Source of the DNA: Phialocephala subalpina
Taxonomy: Eukaryota; Ascomycota; Leotiomycetes; Helotiales; Mollisiaceae
DNA: 64,000 nt
Assembly (NCBI GenBank): GCA_900073065.1
Contig: FJOG01000001.1
Location: forward strand, 452,779-516,778
Reading direction: 5' to 3'
The position numbers and the translations under genes were made by a program. Of the stretch, positions 46,321 through 55,098 are shown piece by piece. The stretch's first letter is position 1, and each line of letters starts with the position of its first letter. Below the pieces are notes generated by a model. The model searched no databases. It was not told the origin of the DNA and was given only the letters and a program-made list of their open reading frames with translations.

Positions 46321-46497
46321 CTACATATCCATATCATCATCTGCATCACTATTTATATCCTCATCAACGCTCTCATCCGACTCGTAATCAAACCTCATAT
46401 CTGTATCATCCTCGGAGTCTGTAGTGACTACAGTAGAGGATGTGATCGTCATTTGGCTTGGAGGAGGCCCAGGAGTGAACTTTAGATGCGCGGGCAT
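46321..46497 (-). CDS. Small acidic protein, hypothetical
   Basis: A 58-residue frame starting MPAHLKFTPGPPPSQ and ending in an acidic tail (TDSEDDTDMRFDYESDESVD then DINSDADDDMDM). The skewed Asp/Glu content over a full frame is more protein-like than chance. The frame extends upstream with hydrophobic, unconvincing sequence. No family recognised. It could also be the last exon of a longer gene. Confidence 0.3.
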   Translation of the reverse strand: MPAHLKFTPGPPPSQMTITSSTVVTTDSEDDTDMRFDYESDESVDEDINSDADDDMDM

Positions 46498-46891
46498 AAT
46501 GCAAATACAATAGATGATACAGTAGATAATAATATTTTGATGAGTAGGTGGGTGAAGGAGGCATCGCAGATGTCGAAGTTTTGGTGAGGAATAGAGGGAA
46601 ATTAAGATTAACGTCATGATATCAGACCCCCTCTTCATATAAGGCCAGGTCCCTAACCTTGATCCGACAGACTAAACCGTATAAGACCGTGGTCTTATAA
46701 TCCAATTTCTACGGTATCTGGGGTTTTGGCATTCAAAGTATGCCACAACTCTGGGATCAAGACGCTCGTCGATATCTTGAAGTGTCCCGGGTATTTCTGA
46801 GGCCAATAATAGAAAGGAAGGGCGCTATTTCGGTCCGCAGCGGCGCGCAGTTGTCAAAATCCCCAACATTCGTCCCATCGTATTCTCCTCA
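46498..46891. other. Short intergenic / promoter
   Basis: Between the small acidic frame (-) and the Cys-rich gene (+). Contains an inverted repeat ATAAGACC...GGTCTTAT at 46681-46698. Confidence 0.4.
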
Positions 46892-47421
46892 ATGGCTCCC
46901 AAGAAAGGCAAAAAGCCACCTCCCAAACATATCAACCCGCTCAATGCTCCCAAACCGGCAGCAGGCAGAAAGTGGGGTACAGCATCCCTCAGCTCCCACT
47001 CCCCAAGGAGCCAATCCGGGAAAATAAGGAAGAAGACCGTTGCAGCGCCCAGAAAGAAAGAGCAACTCGCTGTCGGGAAAGGAAAGTCCGATACTCATCA
47101 TTGCTGGAAATGCAAAAAACCTCCCACGAAGAAATGTTTCGACAGGGGCCATTTTATAAACTGTGCGAAGCATCAGAGTGTGTATTCGAGGGGCGAAACT
47201 TGTCGGTTTTGTGATATGGATGAGGAGCAGGCGGCGAAGAGATGTGAGAGAGTGGCGAAACGGGAGGGAGGGATGCTGATGAGGTTGTTGCGGAGAGGAG
47301 GAAGGATGAAGCGGCTCAAAGGTGGAAAGTTCAGGAAGGGGAGAGACTGAAGAAGATTGAGGAGGAGTTTGAGGAGGGGCAAGCTGAGGAGCAAGGAGAT
47401 CAAGACATGGACGGTGTTTAA
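46892..47421 (+). CDS. Lys-rich, Cys/His cluster protein; frameshift in the C-terminal part
   Basis: Starts MAPKKGKKPPPKHINPLNAP, a basic nuclear-looking N-terminus. About residues 70-110 carry a probable zinc-binding cluster: HHCWKCKKPPTKKCFDRGHF, INCAKHQ and CRFC. Read straight, the frame ends at 47350 after a 152-residue, oddly Arg/Gly-rich tail. The frame one base back continues instead with DADEVVAERRKDEAAQRWKV and ERLKKIEEEFEEGQAEEQGD to a stop at 47419-47421, a typical charged coiled-coil tail. The switch point falls in the G-rich run at 47,261-47,272, where one extra G would join the two parts. So either a sequencing indel or a recent frameshift. Function unknown. Confidence 0.55.
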
Positions 47422-47687
47422 TTCCATTTAGAGCCTGAACCGAATGAGGTGAGGTGGGACGTCGTAAGGGAAATAAGGGCGAGAGCTCCGTAAGAAGATT
47501 CGAAGTTGTTGATTTGGCCATGTTTCTAAAACCTTCTTGGCAATCAGCTGTAGGCGTATTTGGTTCTGTCATCAGGATTAAGCAGTGATCTTGATGAGGC
47601 CAATATTCGAAGAAGCTCCGAAGTTGATAACCTCCTCCACACCCTCTTTCGTTAGCTTGATCTCGCAACAGTCCAACAAGAACGAAC

Positions 47688-48306
47688 TTAGCGCACCTGG
47701 CACTGGTCATCGGATTCTGGATCCCTCCTGAGAACCCTTGTCAGCATCGGAAACACGATTCCCCCAACCTCCTTAGGATCGAGACAATAATGCACGACCA
47801 CGCCTCCCGCAACATCCGTAACGCAGTCTTCCCTCTGCAACATGAATTCCTCATCGAAATAGAACTTCTGGACCTTAGTATGAGTCGCACAGCCATCCGG
47901 ATAGGTGACTTCCAGCACACGCCAGATCTGGCCGTGCTCTTCATGTTCCGTAAGTTCGCGTGTGGAGACCCCGGGCAAGTGAAGCAAAAGGGGGTCGTGA
48001 GGTAGTTCCAAAATGCGTAGCCGACGAAATATGTGAGATGGAGATCATCCTAGGGTGTAGTGCGAACATGGCCTGCGAAGGAAGCGTGGGGCTGGTTCTG
48101 TCCATCTTAATTGAGCTGTCGATGCGTTCGATCCATGTCCTCTCTGGAGTGAAGATGAACTTCTCGTCGGGTGCACCGCCTAGACTACGAAGAACTGCAT
48201 GTTGCCTGTTTGTGTCGATCGTGATCGTTGGCTGGTAGTGCCTGGGATAGCCTTTCATGCTTAGGAGCCAGCCAGAGAAATTCCACGTTGAGTCAATTGA
48301 TGACAT
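47688..48306 (-). pseudogene. Broken gene of unknown function (nonsense plus two frame changes)
   Basis: Three minus-strand frames give consecutive parts of one protein. An N-terminal part from MSSIDSTWNFSGWLLSMKGY runs to FTPERTWIERIDSS (48,306 to about 48,120). A middle part has HASFAGHVRTTP, a TAG at 48050-48052, then DDLHLTYFVGYAFWNYLTTP. The last part has LHLPGVSTRELTEHEEHG and YPDGCATHTKVQKFYFDEEF to GGVVVHYCLDPKEVGGIVFP. The TAG is where a Trp would fit the context, i.e. a G-to-A change. I recall similar sequences in fungi and actinobacteria without a function. The frame changes fall in a homopolymer region for one (CCCCCTTTT), so sequencing error may explain part but not the stop. Confidence 0.6.
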
Positions 48307-49315
48307 TTCGTTGAATCCTTCGACGCCCCATGAGCTTCGAGGGCAGATTGAAAAAGATCCGATCTGATAATTGTTAAGTACCCATTATGAGTCAAGAAAT
48401 TAAGGTCTCTACTTACTTTTCCAAGGAACATACCAATTTTTAGCTTTTGAAGGTTTAACGTGTTTCCAGAACGGAATTACAAGAGCTAACTCTCGCTGAA
48501 GAAGAGTGGGATCGCGAAGAGATCATGGAGGTTGATATATCTCCATGTCTTGCTTACTGGGGCACTCTCCACGTTGCGTGTTGCTTGACGTATAGCAGTT
48601 TTCGGTCAATGGTCAATGCGGCAAAGCCGGGCTTGCAGATCACTAACTACGATTCCTCAGGATGGCATCCTAGGATGAAGTGCGCAGTGGTGGGAACGGA
48701 CTCCGCACGCTTCAGAAGAAGGGCATGACCCAGCAAGCTAGCTCGAGCGCTGAAAGTCAATGGCATGCCAGGCCCACATATGTATGGGTGCTCTCTGAGG
48801 AATTCTTCCATGCCCAACGCTCCGCTCTAGCTTTCTCCACATGATGCCTGCGATCATGGAGCCATCTTCGCGCCTCCTCATCAGTCGTATCAGCTGGCCA
48901 CTCACGACTTAACTTGGTCAGATGGTCGCTTCCAAATGCGAATGATACGCAATCAAGAGAGAGTGCGTAATCTTCGAAAGAATCTATAAAACTTGTAATG
49001 TGTAAGCAAATTTGGAGTAGCAGATAGACAAGTACTCGAGTAAGATTTAGTGGAAGAAAGTATAAAAGAGCAAAAGTTTTTGGGGAAGGGGCGAGAGCAT
49101 ATTCTCCTTAAAAAGACTTAGGGCGACACTATATTACGAGAAGAATCTGCCTTCAGATTAGAAAGATATATTTTTAGGGGATTATGTTTGGGTTTGATAA
49201 GAGCCGACTTAATCCCCCTAAATACAGTTGTGTAGAGTTAAGAACTTTCGCACGGCATAACTAAATAGTAAATAAATCATAACCAGTCGCTAAGAGAGAG
49301 AGAGCAGGAATGTGA
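48307..49315. other. Intergenic
   Basis: About 1 kb with short meaningless frames only. No structured element or gene that I can support. Confidence 0.45.
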
Positions 49316-50397
49316 CTAAGCAGCCTGAGCAGAGGGTGAGGCGAGGGTGAGTGGCGCCTGAGCAAAGCGGCGATGCTTCATTCTACCATGGTCGTCCTCC
49401 AGAATAGTCCTTGAGAAATGTACCTTCCCTTCCAATGTGCCAGCCTTGTGAGGACAATGGTAGAGGCTGCGCTCAACGAGCTCCAAATCCACAGCACGAT
49501 GCTGGTCAACGCCAATCGGTGATCCCAAGAAGGGAGTCGCGAATGTCCACCCGAAGCTAGGTGATCCAAACGATATATTGAAGTTCCAACGAATCGTAGC
49601 TTACTGTTACTCATGTAGGCAAGTTCGATATGCAATCCAGCACAGTACTCATCCAGTATCACTCGATGATTGAACATTAACTTGAAGTAATAACATGTCC
49701 ACGGCACAAATGTTCCCGGCAAATCTGGACTATGGGCCGATTGATTCGTTGAACCATAATAATCCACTCCGCAAGCCGCCAAGAAAATTACCGAGGACAT
49801 GTGGCGTAACCACCACTTCGTGGATATAACCCACGGCAACCGCAACAACCTCCCATCGGTGACTGACGAACCAGAGGAACGTGAACTTCATAAGGCCCGG
49901 GCCGCCAAGAGGCAATGGTTTCAGCCAGAAGGCGCGTTCAGCACTTGGGGCAATTAGAGCAATCGGCTACCGCAGAGGTTATGCAGAAGCATAAAGGTAG
50001 AGATAATGTATGCTACTAGCAAGTCAAATGACCTATAGTTGCTTGGAGGTTGGAGGGAACGTATCTAGGCCAAAGCGAAATAGTCAACCACTGTGGTATT
50101 ATGACCTTGTTCAATGAAAGGTAGCATCCCTCAAGGAGTTAAGGGAATAGACCAAAGATGTCCAGACAGTGCTGGGACATTATAACATTACATACACCAA
50201 AGATATGCCATGCTCGTGGTTCCGCGTGTATGGAGTTTTGAGAGGCTGGCCGTGAAGAAGTAAAATTCAGGGATATGGTGGTGCAGACTGGTCGAGGTAG
50301 TGACACCCAATACCATCCAGAAACGCGCAAGAACTCGTAAAATGCCATCCTCAAAGTCCCGGAGACCCAAGGTCTTTGGCAACCCTGCAACTCGCAT
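49316..50397 (-). CDS. Tentative multi-exon gene, unknown product
   Basis: Not a clean model. Minus-strand stretches with coherent protein character occur in order. The first is MRVAGLPKTLGLRDFEDGIL from 50,397 to about 50,205, ending at a GTATGT donor. The second, after an AG at about 49,971, has ERAFWLKPLPLGGPGLMKFT and EVVAVAVGYIHEVVVTPHVL to a GTAATT donor. The third, after a CCCATAG acceptor at about 49,735, has LPGTFVPWTCYYFKLMFNHR and LDEYCAGLHIELAYMSN. The last has ERSLYHCPHKAGTLEGKVHF to a TAG at 49316. The phase of the last junction does not resolve, so it could be a decayed gene. No family recognised. Confidence 0.3.
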
Positions 50398-51008
50398 TGT
50401 GGAAGTGGAATCTCATGTGACGATAGCATTTTGGGAGCTTGAGAACTGTTGTTGAAGTCGATATCGATAGCACGTTCGAAATCGGGTTTCGAATATCCTT
50501 CGAACTTTAGAACAATCTAGTGCTCAGGATGCAGAGCGGGAATCCAGACCTTCAATCGATGAAGTGTGGGAGAGGTAAGGAAAGCTTTATCTTGCTACTG
50601 TTGAGGTTTGATTTGCGCCGGGCGCAAGCATCCACCTTCAAAAAGGTACAAATTAGTGAAGAATGGTTAGAAAGTGACAATATACCGAGAACTCGATCGC
50701 AACTAGCAAAAAGCAAATGCACAGGGTAAAGTGATAAGAAAGCGTTTGCTCCGCAAGGTATCCCGTGAAAGATCGAAAGATCGTGACGTCGGAAGAAGCA
50801 CTCGCGTAGCTTCACTTGAAATTCTAGACACAAGGAACGTTGCACTGGCAATAACATTGAGGGGGTGGGGAAATCGAACTGCGAAAATCCATGGGTGAAA
50901 ACTTTCGGATGCATAATTTGTGTTTTTATGAAAGGCTTCGATGAAAAGAGGTGGCGGGGAAGAAGCATTGCTGCCTCAGGGCGTTGTGGGCTGTATGGCG
51001 TTTTGGTC
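50398..51008. other. Intergenic upstream of the U6 gene
   Basis: No supported gene; short frames lack resemblance to proteins. Confidence 0.4.
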
Positions 51009-51014
51009 TATATA
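51009..51014 (+). promoter_or_regulatory. TATA box of the U6 snRNA gene (RNA polymerase III)
   Basis: TATATA, 26 bases before the inferred U6 5' end at 51035, the usual spacing for an external Pol III TATA element. Confidence 0.75.
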
Positions 51015-51034
51015 GATTTAAATACGCAAATCTT

Positions 51035-51198
51035 GTTGTCCCCTTCGGGGTGACATGTGAGTCTCCCCGTTCTAATCCGCATCACTAAACTTTAATGCTA
51101 ATACTTTCTAGTTGGTCAATTTGAAACGATACAGAGAAGATTAGCATGGCCCCTGCACTAAGGATGACACGCTCAATCAAAGAGAAGCTACCAATTTT
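51035..51198 (+). ncRNA. U6: U6 spliceosomal snRNA, interrupted by a 55-nt intron
   Basis: Exon 1 (51035-51056) forms the 5' stem-loop with a CCCC/GGGG stem and UUCG-like loop. Exon 2 (51112-51198) holds the near-invariant core: GAAACGATACAGAGAAGATT with the ACAGAGA box, AGCATGGCCCCTGC with AGC for U2/U4 pairing, AAGGATGACACGC, then the 3' end and a T7 run (51195-51201). Between them is an mRNA-type intron, 51057-51111: GTGAGT donor, GCTAAT branch-like sequence, TTTCTAG acceptor. Spliced, exon 1 runs into TTGGTCAATTTGAAACG, as in other filamentous fungi. It acts in the spliceosome catalytic centre. Introns in U6 are known from several fungi. The upstream TATA box and terminal T run mark a Pol III gene. 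Confidence 0.95.
51068..51078 (+). promoter_or_regulatory. B-box-like Pol III element inside the U6 intron
   Basis: CGTTCTAATCC, matching the TFIIIC B box GGTTCGANTCC at 9 of 11 positions. It lies within the intron, as reported for the fission-yeast U6 gene. Confidence 0.6.
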
Positions 51199-51201
51199 TT
51201 T
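51195..51201 (+). terminator. T-run terminator of the U6 gene
   Basis: Seven consecutive T directly after the conserved U6 3' end, the normal Pol III stop signal. Confidence 0.85.
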
Positions 51202-51473
51202 GAAGTTTTTTTCTGTTGTGGTTCAGTTTTGATTTTTTTTGTTGCAGGATTTTGCCCATGTACACCGCCTTTAGCTCGGCTGAAAGCCGGCAGGCGAAGG
51301 CATTATTAGCGCTAGCCGAGAAAGCCTGAACGCGCAGCGCGTCCTCTTCAACATCTGCCCCTCTATTGTTTTCTCCCCAGCAAAATGCATGCTATGATAC
51401 CACGATAGGAAACGACGCCTCGATTTTTGGCCAGTCTTCTTACTACGTTGTCCTTAGCCTACGTACATACACC

Positions 51474-52274
51474 ATGGATATCTCGGACATTCTTCAAGAC
51501 CTCAATGCTCGACACCTCGACCGCGATCCCTTCGCAGGGAACGAGGATGGATACGGAGAGGATGGTCAGCATTCTGGCCAGGCAGACCTTCAAGCCTTGA
51601 CACGAGCCTGGGTCAATGAACGAGGCGCTGCTGAACTTTTACCGTATGCATTCAACTCCCTTTCATAACACACATTGGCAGGTTGAACAGCACTGACAAT
51701 TGCACATCACAGCTGGCCAAAAGATGGCCTCATCGAGCGCGCCACGAATCGAATCAAGCAACAAATCGAGCTCGTCGAGCAAATGACAGGCGATATGGAC
51801 CCAAAGACAAACTTCAGCCTCATCATTATCCAAACCGAAGTCGAGCGATGGAAGTTCCTTATCCGATCCTACCTGCGAGCGCGAATTGCCAAAATCGACA
51901 AGCATACCCTACACTACCTCTCTACACCTGCGTTGATGGAAAGGCTGGGCGAGACGGAGGTTGCGTATGCGACGAGACATCAGCAATTGCTACACGGACA
52001 TTATTTGAGCAGTTTCTTGGGAAGCTTCCCGGTCAATTTGCAGAATTTGAATGATACGGCGGGTGGGATAAGTATGATTGGTGGTCCGGATGAGGAGGGA
52101 GGAGTGTTTGTTAGGGGATTAGGGTCGAGGGATGGTGGGGAAGGTAGTGTGGTGGTGAGGGGCAGGGGAAGAGATGGGGACGGCGAGATTGATGTGCAGA
52201 GAGGAGAGGTGGTAGTTGCGCGATGGTCGGATGTCAGAGAGCACGTCGAGAAGGGTGAAATGGAATTGGTGTAA
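51474..52274 (+). CDS. sld5: GINS complex subunit SLD5 (DNA replication)
   Basis: Two exons, 51474-51643 and 51713-52274 (69-nt intron), 243 residues. The N-terminus [38 protein letters not shown] across the splice and [19 protein letters not shown] are the helical A-domain of SLD5. [20 protein letters not shown] and [19 protein letters not shown] follow. The C-terminal B-domain (about residues 170-243) contains VFVRGL and ends [21 protein letters not shown]5 with PSF1-3 forms GINS, which joins Cdc45 and MCM2-7 in the replicative helicase in the nucleus. The Gly/Asp-rich stretch between the domains is a fungal-type linker. Starts about 275 bp after the U6 gene. Confidence 0.88.
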
Positions 52275-52612
52275 CGGAATGCAGAGGAGATGTTGAAGTT
52301 GCACAGATTGGTCACCACACGGGCGACCGATGGCCAAACACCCATACGTGAAGGGACATTCACGTGCGGAATCCACAGTACATCAACCCTTCTACAGGAT
52401 GCTGGCACGTCGGCCCATCAAGCACCGTTCTCCAGCTTTGAGCGACATCCCCCTGGATTTATGTGTTTATCTCCGGAGGAGTCCTCGAGGAGGATACCTT
52501 TTCAGGAAGACATCGACGTATATTTTTCCTGCAGACCCACGAAGTCGGCCCAGAGGTGCTCAATCCCAACATCAAGCACCCCGTTGATACTCTATTTGTG
52601 GACTATATCAGT
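52275..52612. other. Spacer between sld5 and the SDR remnant
   Basis: 338 bases, no gene seen. The frame before the SDR start (from 52463) lacks protein character. Confidence 0.4.
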
Positions 52613-53361
52613 ATGGCGACCATAGCTCTTGTTACAGGAGCAAACAAAGGCATTGGCTTCGAGATATCACGCCAGCTTGCCTCGCCTCCTTCAACTACCA
52701 TGTCTTGATGGCAAGTCGCGATCCAAGCCGTGGCGAGACAGCAGTATCTACACTTGCAGGACAGGGACTCTCAGTTGAGCATGTCATCCTCGATGTCACA
52801 GACGATGATTCGATCATAGCCGCGGCAAAGGTCGTCGAAGAGAAAAATGGACACATCGATGTCTTGGTCAACAACGCCGGCATCATCGTCAAGCACTTGA
52901 ATGACCGCTCCCGCCGCCAAGCTTGGAAGGATACCTTCGACACAAATGTATTTGGAGTCGCTCCTGTAACGGATGCGTTCATCCCTCTCCTCAAAAAGTC
53001 GGTCGATCCAGCACCAAGGGCTGTCTTTGGCTCGAGTGATCTTGGCAGGCTGGAAACCAAATACGATCCGCAGCACCAACATTTCAAGCGTCCTGTGTTG
53101 GTCTATCGATGCAGCAAGACTGCTCTGCACATGTTAGCATTGTACTATGCAACAGACTTCAGAGCTGGATGAGGAGGAGATGGCAAAGGTCCCGAGTGGA
53201 AAATCAACATCACGTGTCCGGGTCCTACGAAGACAGACTTTAACGGTAACAGAGCAGAGCGGTCTGTCGAAGGCGGGCCGAAGAATGCTGTACGACTTGC
53301 TGTCTTGGGCAAAGACGGAGAGACGGGACAAATCAGTGGAGATGAAGGCATTCTGCCATGA
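52613..53361 (+). pseudogene. Short-chain dehydrogenase/reductase, broken by a frameshift and a stop
   Basis: From the ATG at 52613 the frame begins with a perfect SDR cofactor site (ALVTGANKGIGFEISRQLAS; TGxxxGxG). It then shifts by one base near 52,680-52,690 to FNYHVLMASRDPSRGE. The second frame has DVLVNNAGII (NNAG motif) and YRCSKTALHMLALYY, where the catalytic Tyr-x3-Lys reads YRCSK. A TGA at 53170-53172 interrupts. The same frame then continues with family-like sequence (INITCPGPTKTDFNG, GGPKNAVRLAVLGKDGETG) to a stop at 53359-53361. Intact relatives are NADP-dependent cytosolic oxidoreductases close to carbonyl reductases. No GT-AG intron repairs the first break. Confidence 0.75.
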
Positions 53362-53835
53362 TAAAAATTGCCACGTTGATCGATGCTAATGATGAATGAA
53401 AAGATGCAAATTCTCACAGCAATTCACCGCGACGCAAACTCAATTTTGGAAACCAACTTGAAACCTGCATTATCACCTTGAGACAGGAATTCATTCTAGA
53501 TTTCAACAGTCAGCGGAGGTAATGCACAGACGGCTTAGGGTATCGCGGGGATAGTAAGCACCCTGCAGCCCGCTAGCAACTAAGCAGCCATTTGATGACT
53601 TTCTTTTCCACACGCAAAGAGCGAGCCTGGAAAGGGAATTTAACCGAGCTTTCACCCCTACCAAGCCCTGCAATCGTATCTCTCGGGCTTGACGCACCCT
53701 TGCGGCGCCAATACATGTGGATAACCATCTTGCAACCCTCTTTTTCACTCGACCTTCTTTGAACCTCGCCGCTCGCTCTTCAAAACTCTTCAATTCCCAC
53801 TCGATTTGACGGCTTCGGCATCAACACGAGCAGAG
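53362..53835. other. Intergenic / promoter of the DUF2985 gene
   Basis: 474 bases, CT-rich near the start codon. No gene seen. Confidence 0.4.
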
Positions 53836-55098
53836 ATGTCGCGTCCTACATCACCGAGTGCTGGGGTCGACCGGACGAACTCGTCGATAGCTCCCTCGGA
53901 CAACAACAATGGGAGGCGGGGCTCTGTGGCCTCCAGACTCGTGCGCAATGCTTCAGAGACATTCGCTCAATCGAGACCACCTGTGGGAATGTTCCACGCC
54001 TTTGGCAATGTCGGGTCAGGAATTCCCACGATGAATGACATCCAGTCTGGAAAGTTTGGTGGTGATGGATGGTCAGGTCCTGGACAACGACGGCACAGCC
54101 TTGCACGTCGCGACTCAGATCTTCACGTCCTGGCTGAACATCGTCCCGAGACTTTAGAACCCATCCCAGAACCTAAACGACCGGAAGTCGTCGACGAAAA
54201 GAAAGAAGGCGGCCAAATCGAAACCATATTCTCTACCCAAACGGAAGGGAACTCTATCATCGCTCCTCACGATCCATCTGTACCCTACGCAAACGGATAC
54301 CAATTTCCACCCAAACACACCAAGAAACAAGCAATCGTTATCGGCGCCAAAGGAGCCTGGAAATTCGTCACCACACCCTTCGGTTTCCTGCTCACGCTCT
54401 ACGCACTCAACATCGTCGCCTGGGGAGGTATGCTCTTCCTAATCCTCATTCGAGCTACCCCGGCCATGGCTCATCCCAGCTACAACTCTTGGAAGAGCGG
54501 AGCTAAGACTTGGCTTGAGATCGATTCCCAGATTCTGAATGCTCTGTTCTGCGTCACGGGTCTGGGACTGATTCCTTGGCGGTTTAGAGATTTTTATTAT
54601 TTGATTAAGTGGAGGTATAAGAAGGATAATAGTGCGTTGAGGAGGTTGGCGGGGATTCATAATAACTGGTTTCGTTTGGAGGGGAGTCAGTATTTGCCGA
54701 TTACTTTTGATCCTGCGAAAGATCCTATTCCGGAGGGGGTTGATGAGATGACGCTTGCTTTGCCGGTGGCGTTGAGTCCTGGGCCGCCGTTGACAGGGGA
54801 GAGAGCTACGCCGTCAAAGTATTGGAAGTTGGATTTTGTGATCTGGGGGTTTGTGTGGAATACGTTGTTGCAGATTGTGTTGTGTGGGTTGATGTGGGGG
54901 ATGAATAAGTATAATCGACCAAGTTGGAGTGTCGGGTTGTTCATTTCTCTCGCGTGCATTGTGGCTTCCGCGGCGGGGTGGGTTATTTTCAAGGAGGGGA
55001 AGAGGGTTAAGGGTGTTGAGGGGGTACCGGTCAGTGATGAGGATAAGAAGATTCTCGAGGAGATGAGGAAGAGGGAGAGGGATAATGGGTCAGTGTGA
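53836..55098 (+). CDS. DUF2985 fungal membrane protein
   Basis: Intronless, 420 residues; start at the first ATG (53836). The first ~165 residues are polar and Ser-rich (cytosolic, likely phosphorylated). Then GAWKFVTTPFGFLLTLYALN and VAWGGMLFLILI form TM1, followed by the loop WLEIDSQILNALFCVTGLGL and PWRFRDFYYLIKWRY, the hallmark of the fungal DUF2985 family. Two more hydrophobic segments lie near the end (FVIWGFVWNTLLQIVLCGLM and SVGLFISLACIVASAAGWVI), followed by a charged tail (DEDKKILEEMRKRERD). Integral membrane protein of unknown function, found across ascomycetes. Codon use changes visibly after about 54,580 to T/G-ending codons, without loss of frame. Confidence 0.85.
   Translation: MSRPTSPSAGVDRTNSSIAPSDNNNGRRGSVASRLVRNASETFAQSRPPVGMFHAFGNVGSGIPTMNDIQSGKFGGDGWSGPGQRRHSLARRDSDLHVLAEHRPETLEPIPEPKRPEVVDEKKEGGQIETIFSTQTEGNSIIAPHDPSVPYANGYQFPPKHTKKQAIVIGAKGAWKFVTTPFGFLLTLYALNIVAWGGMLFLILIRATPAMAHPSYNSWKSGAKTWLEIDSQILNALFCVTGLGLIPWRFRDFYYLIKWRYKKDNSALRRLAGIHNNWFRLEGSQYLPITFDPAKDPIPEGVDEMTLALPVALSPGPPLTGERATPSKYWKLDFVIWGFVWNTLLQIVLCGLMWGMNKYNRPSWSVGLFISLACIVASAAGWVIFKEGKRVKGVEGVPVSDEDKKILEEMRKRERDNGSV

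Noticed and set aside
46889..47710. A 273-residue minus-strand frame
   Set aside because: It lies antisense to the Cys/His cluster gene, whose zinc-ligand pattern and Lys-rich start are more convincing; the minus frame is a Pro/Ser/Leu-rich shadow.
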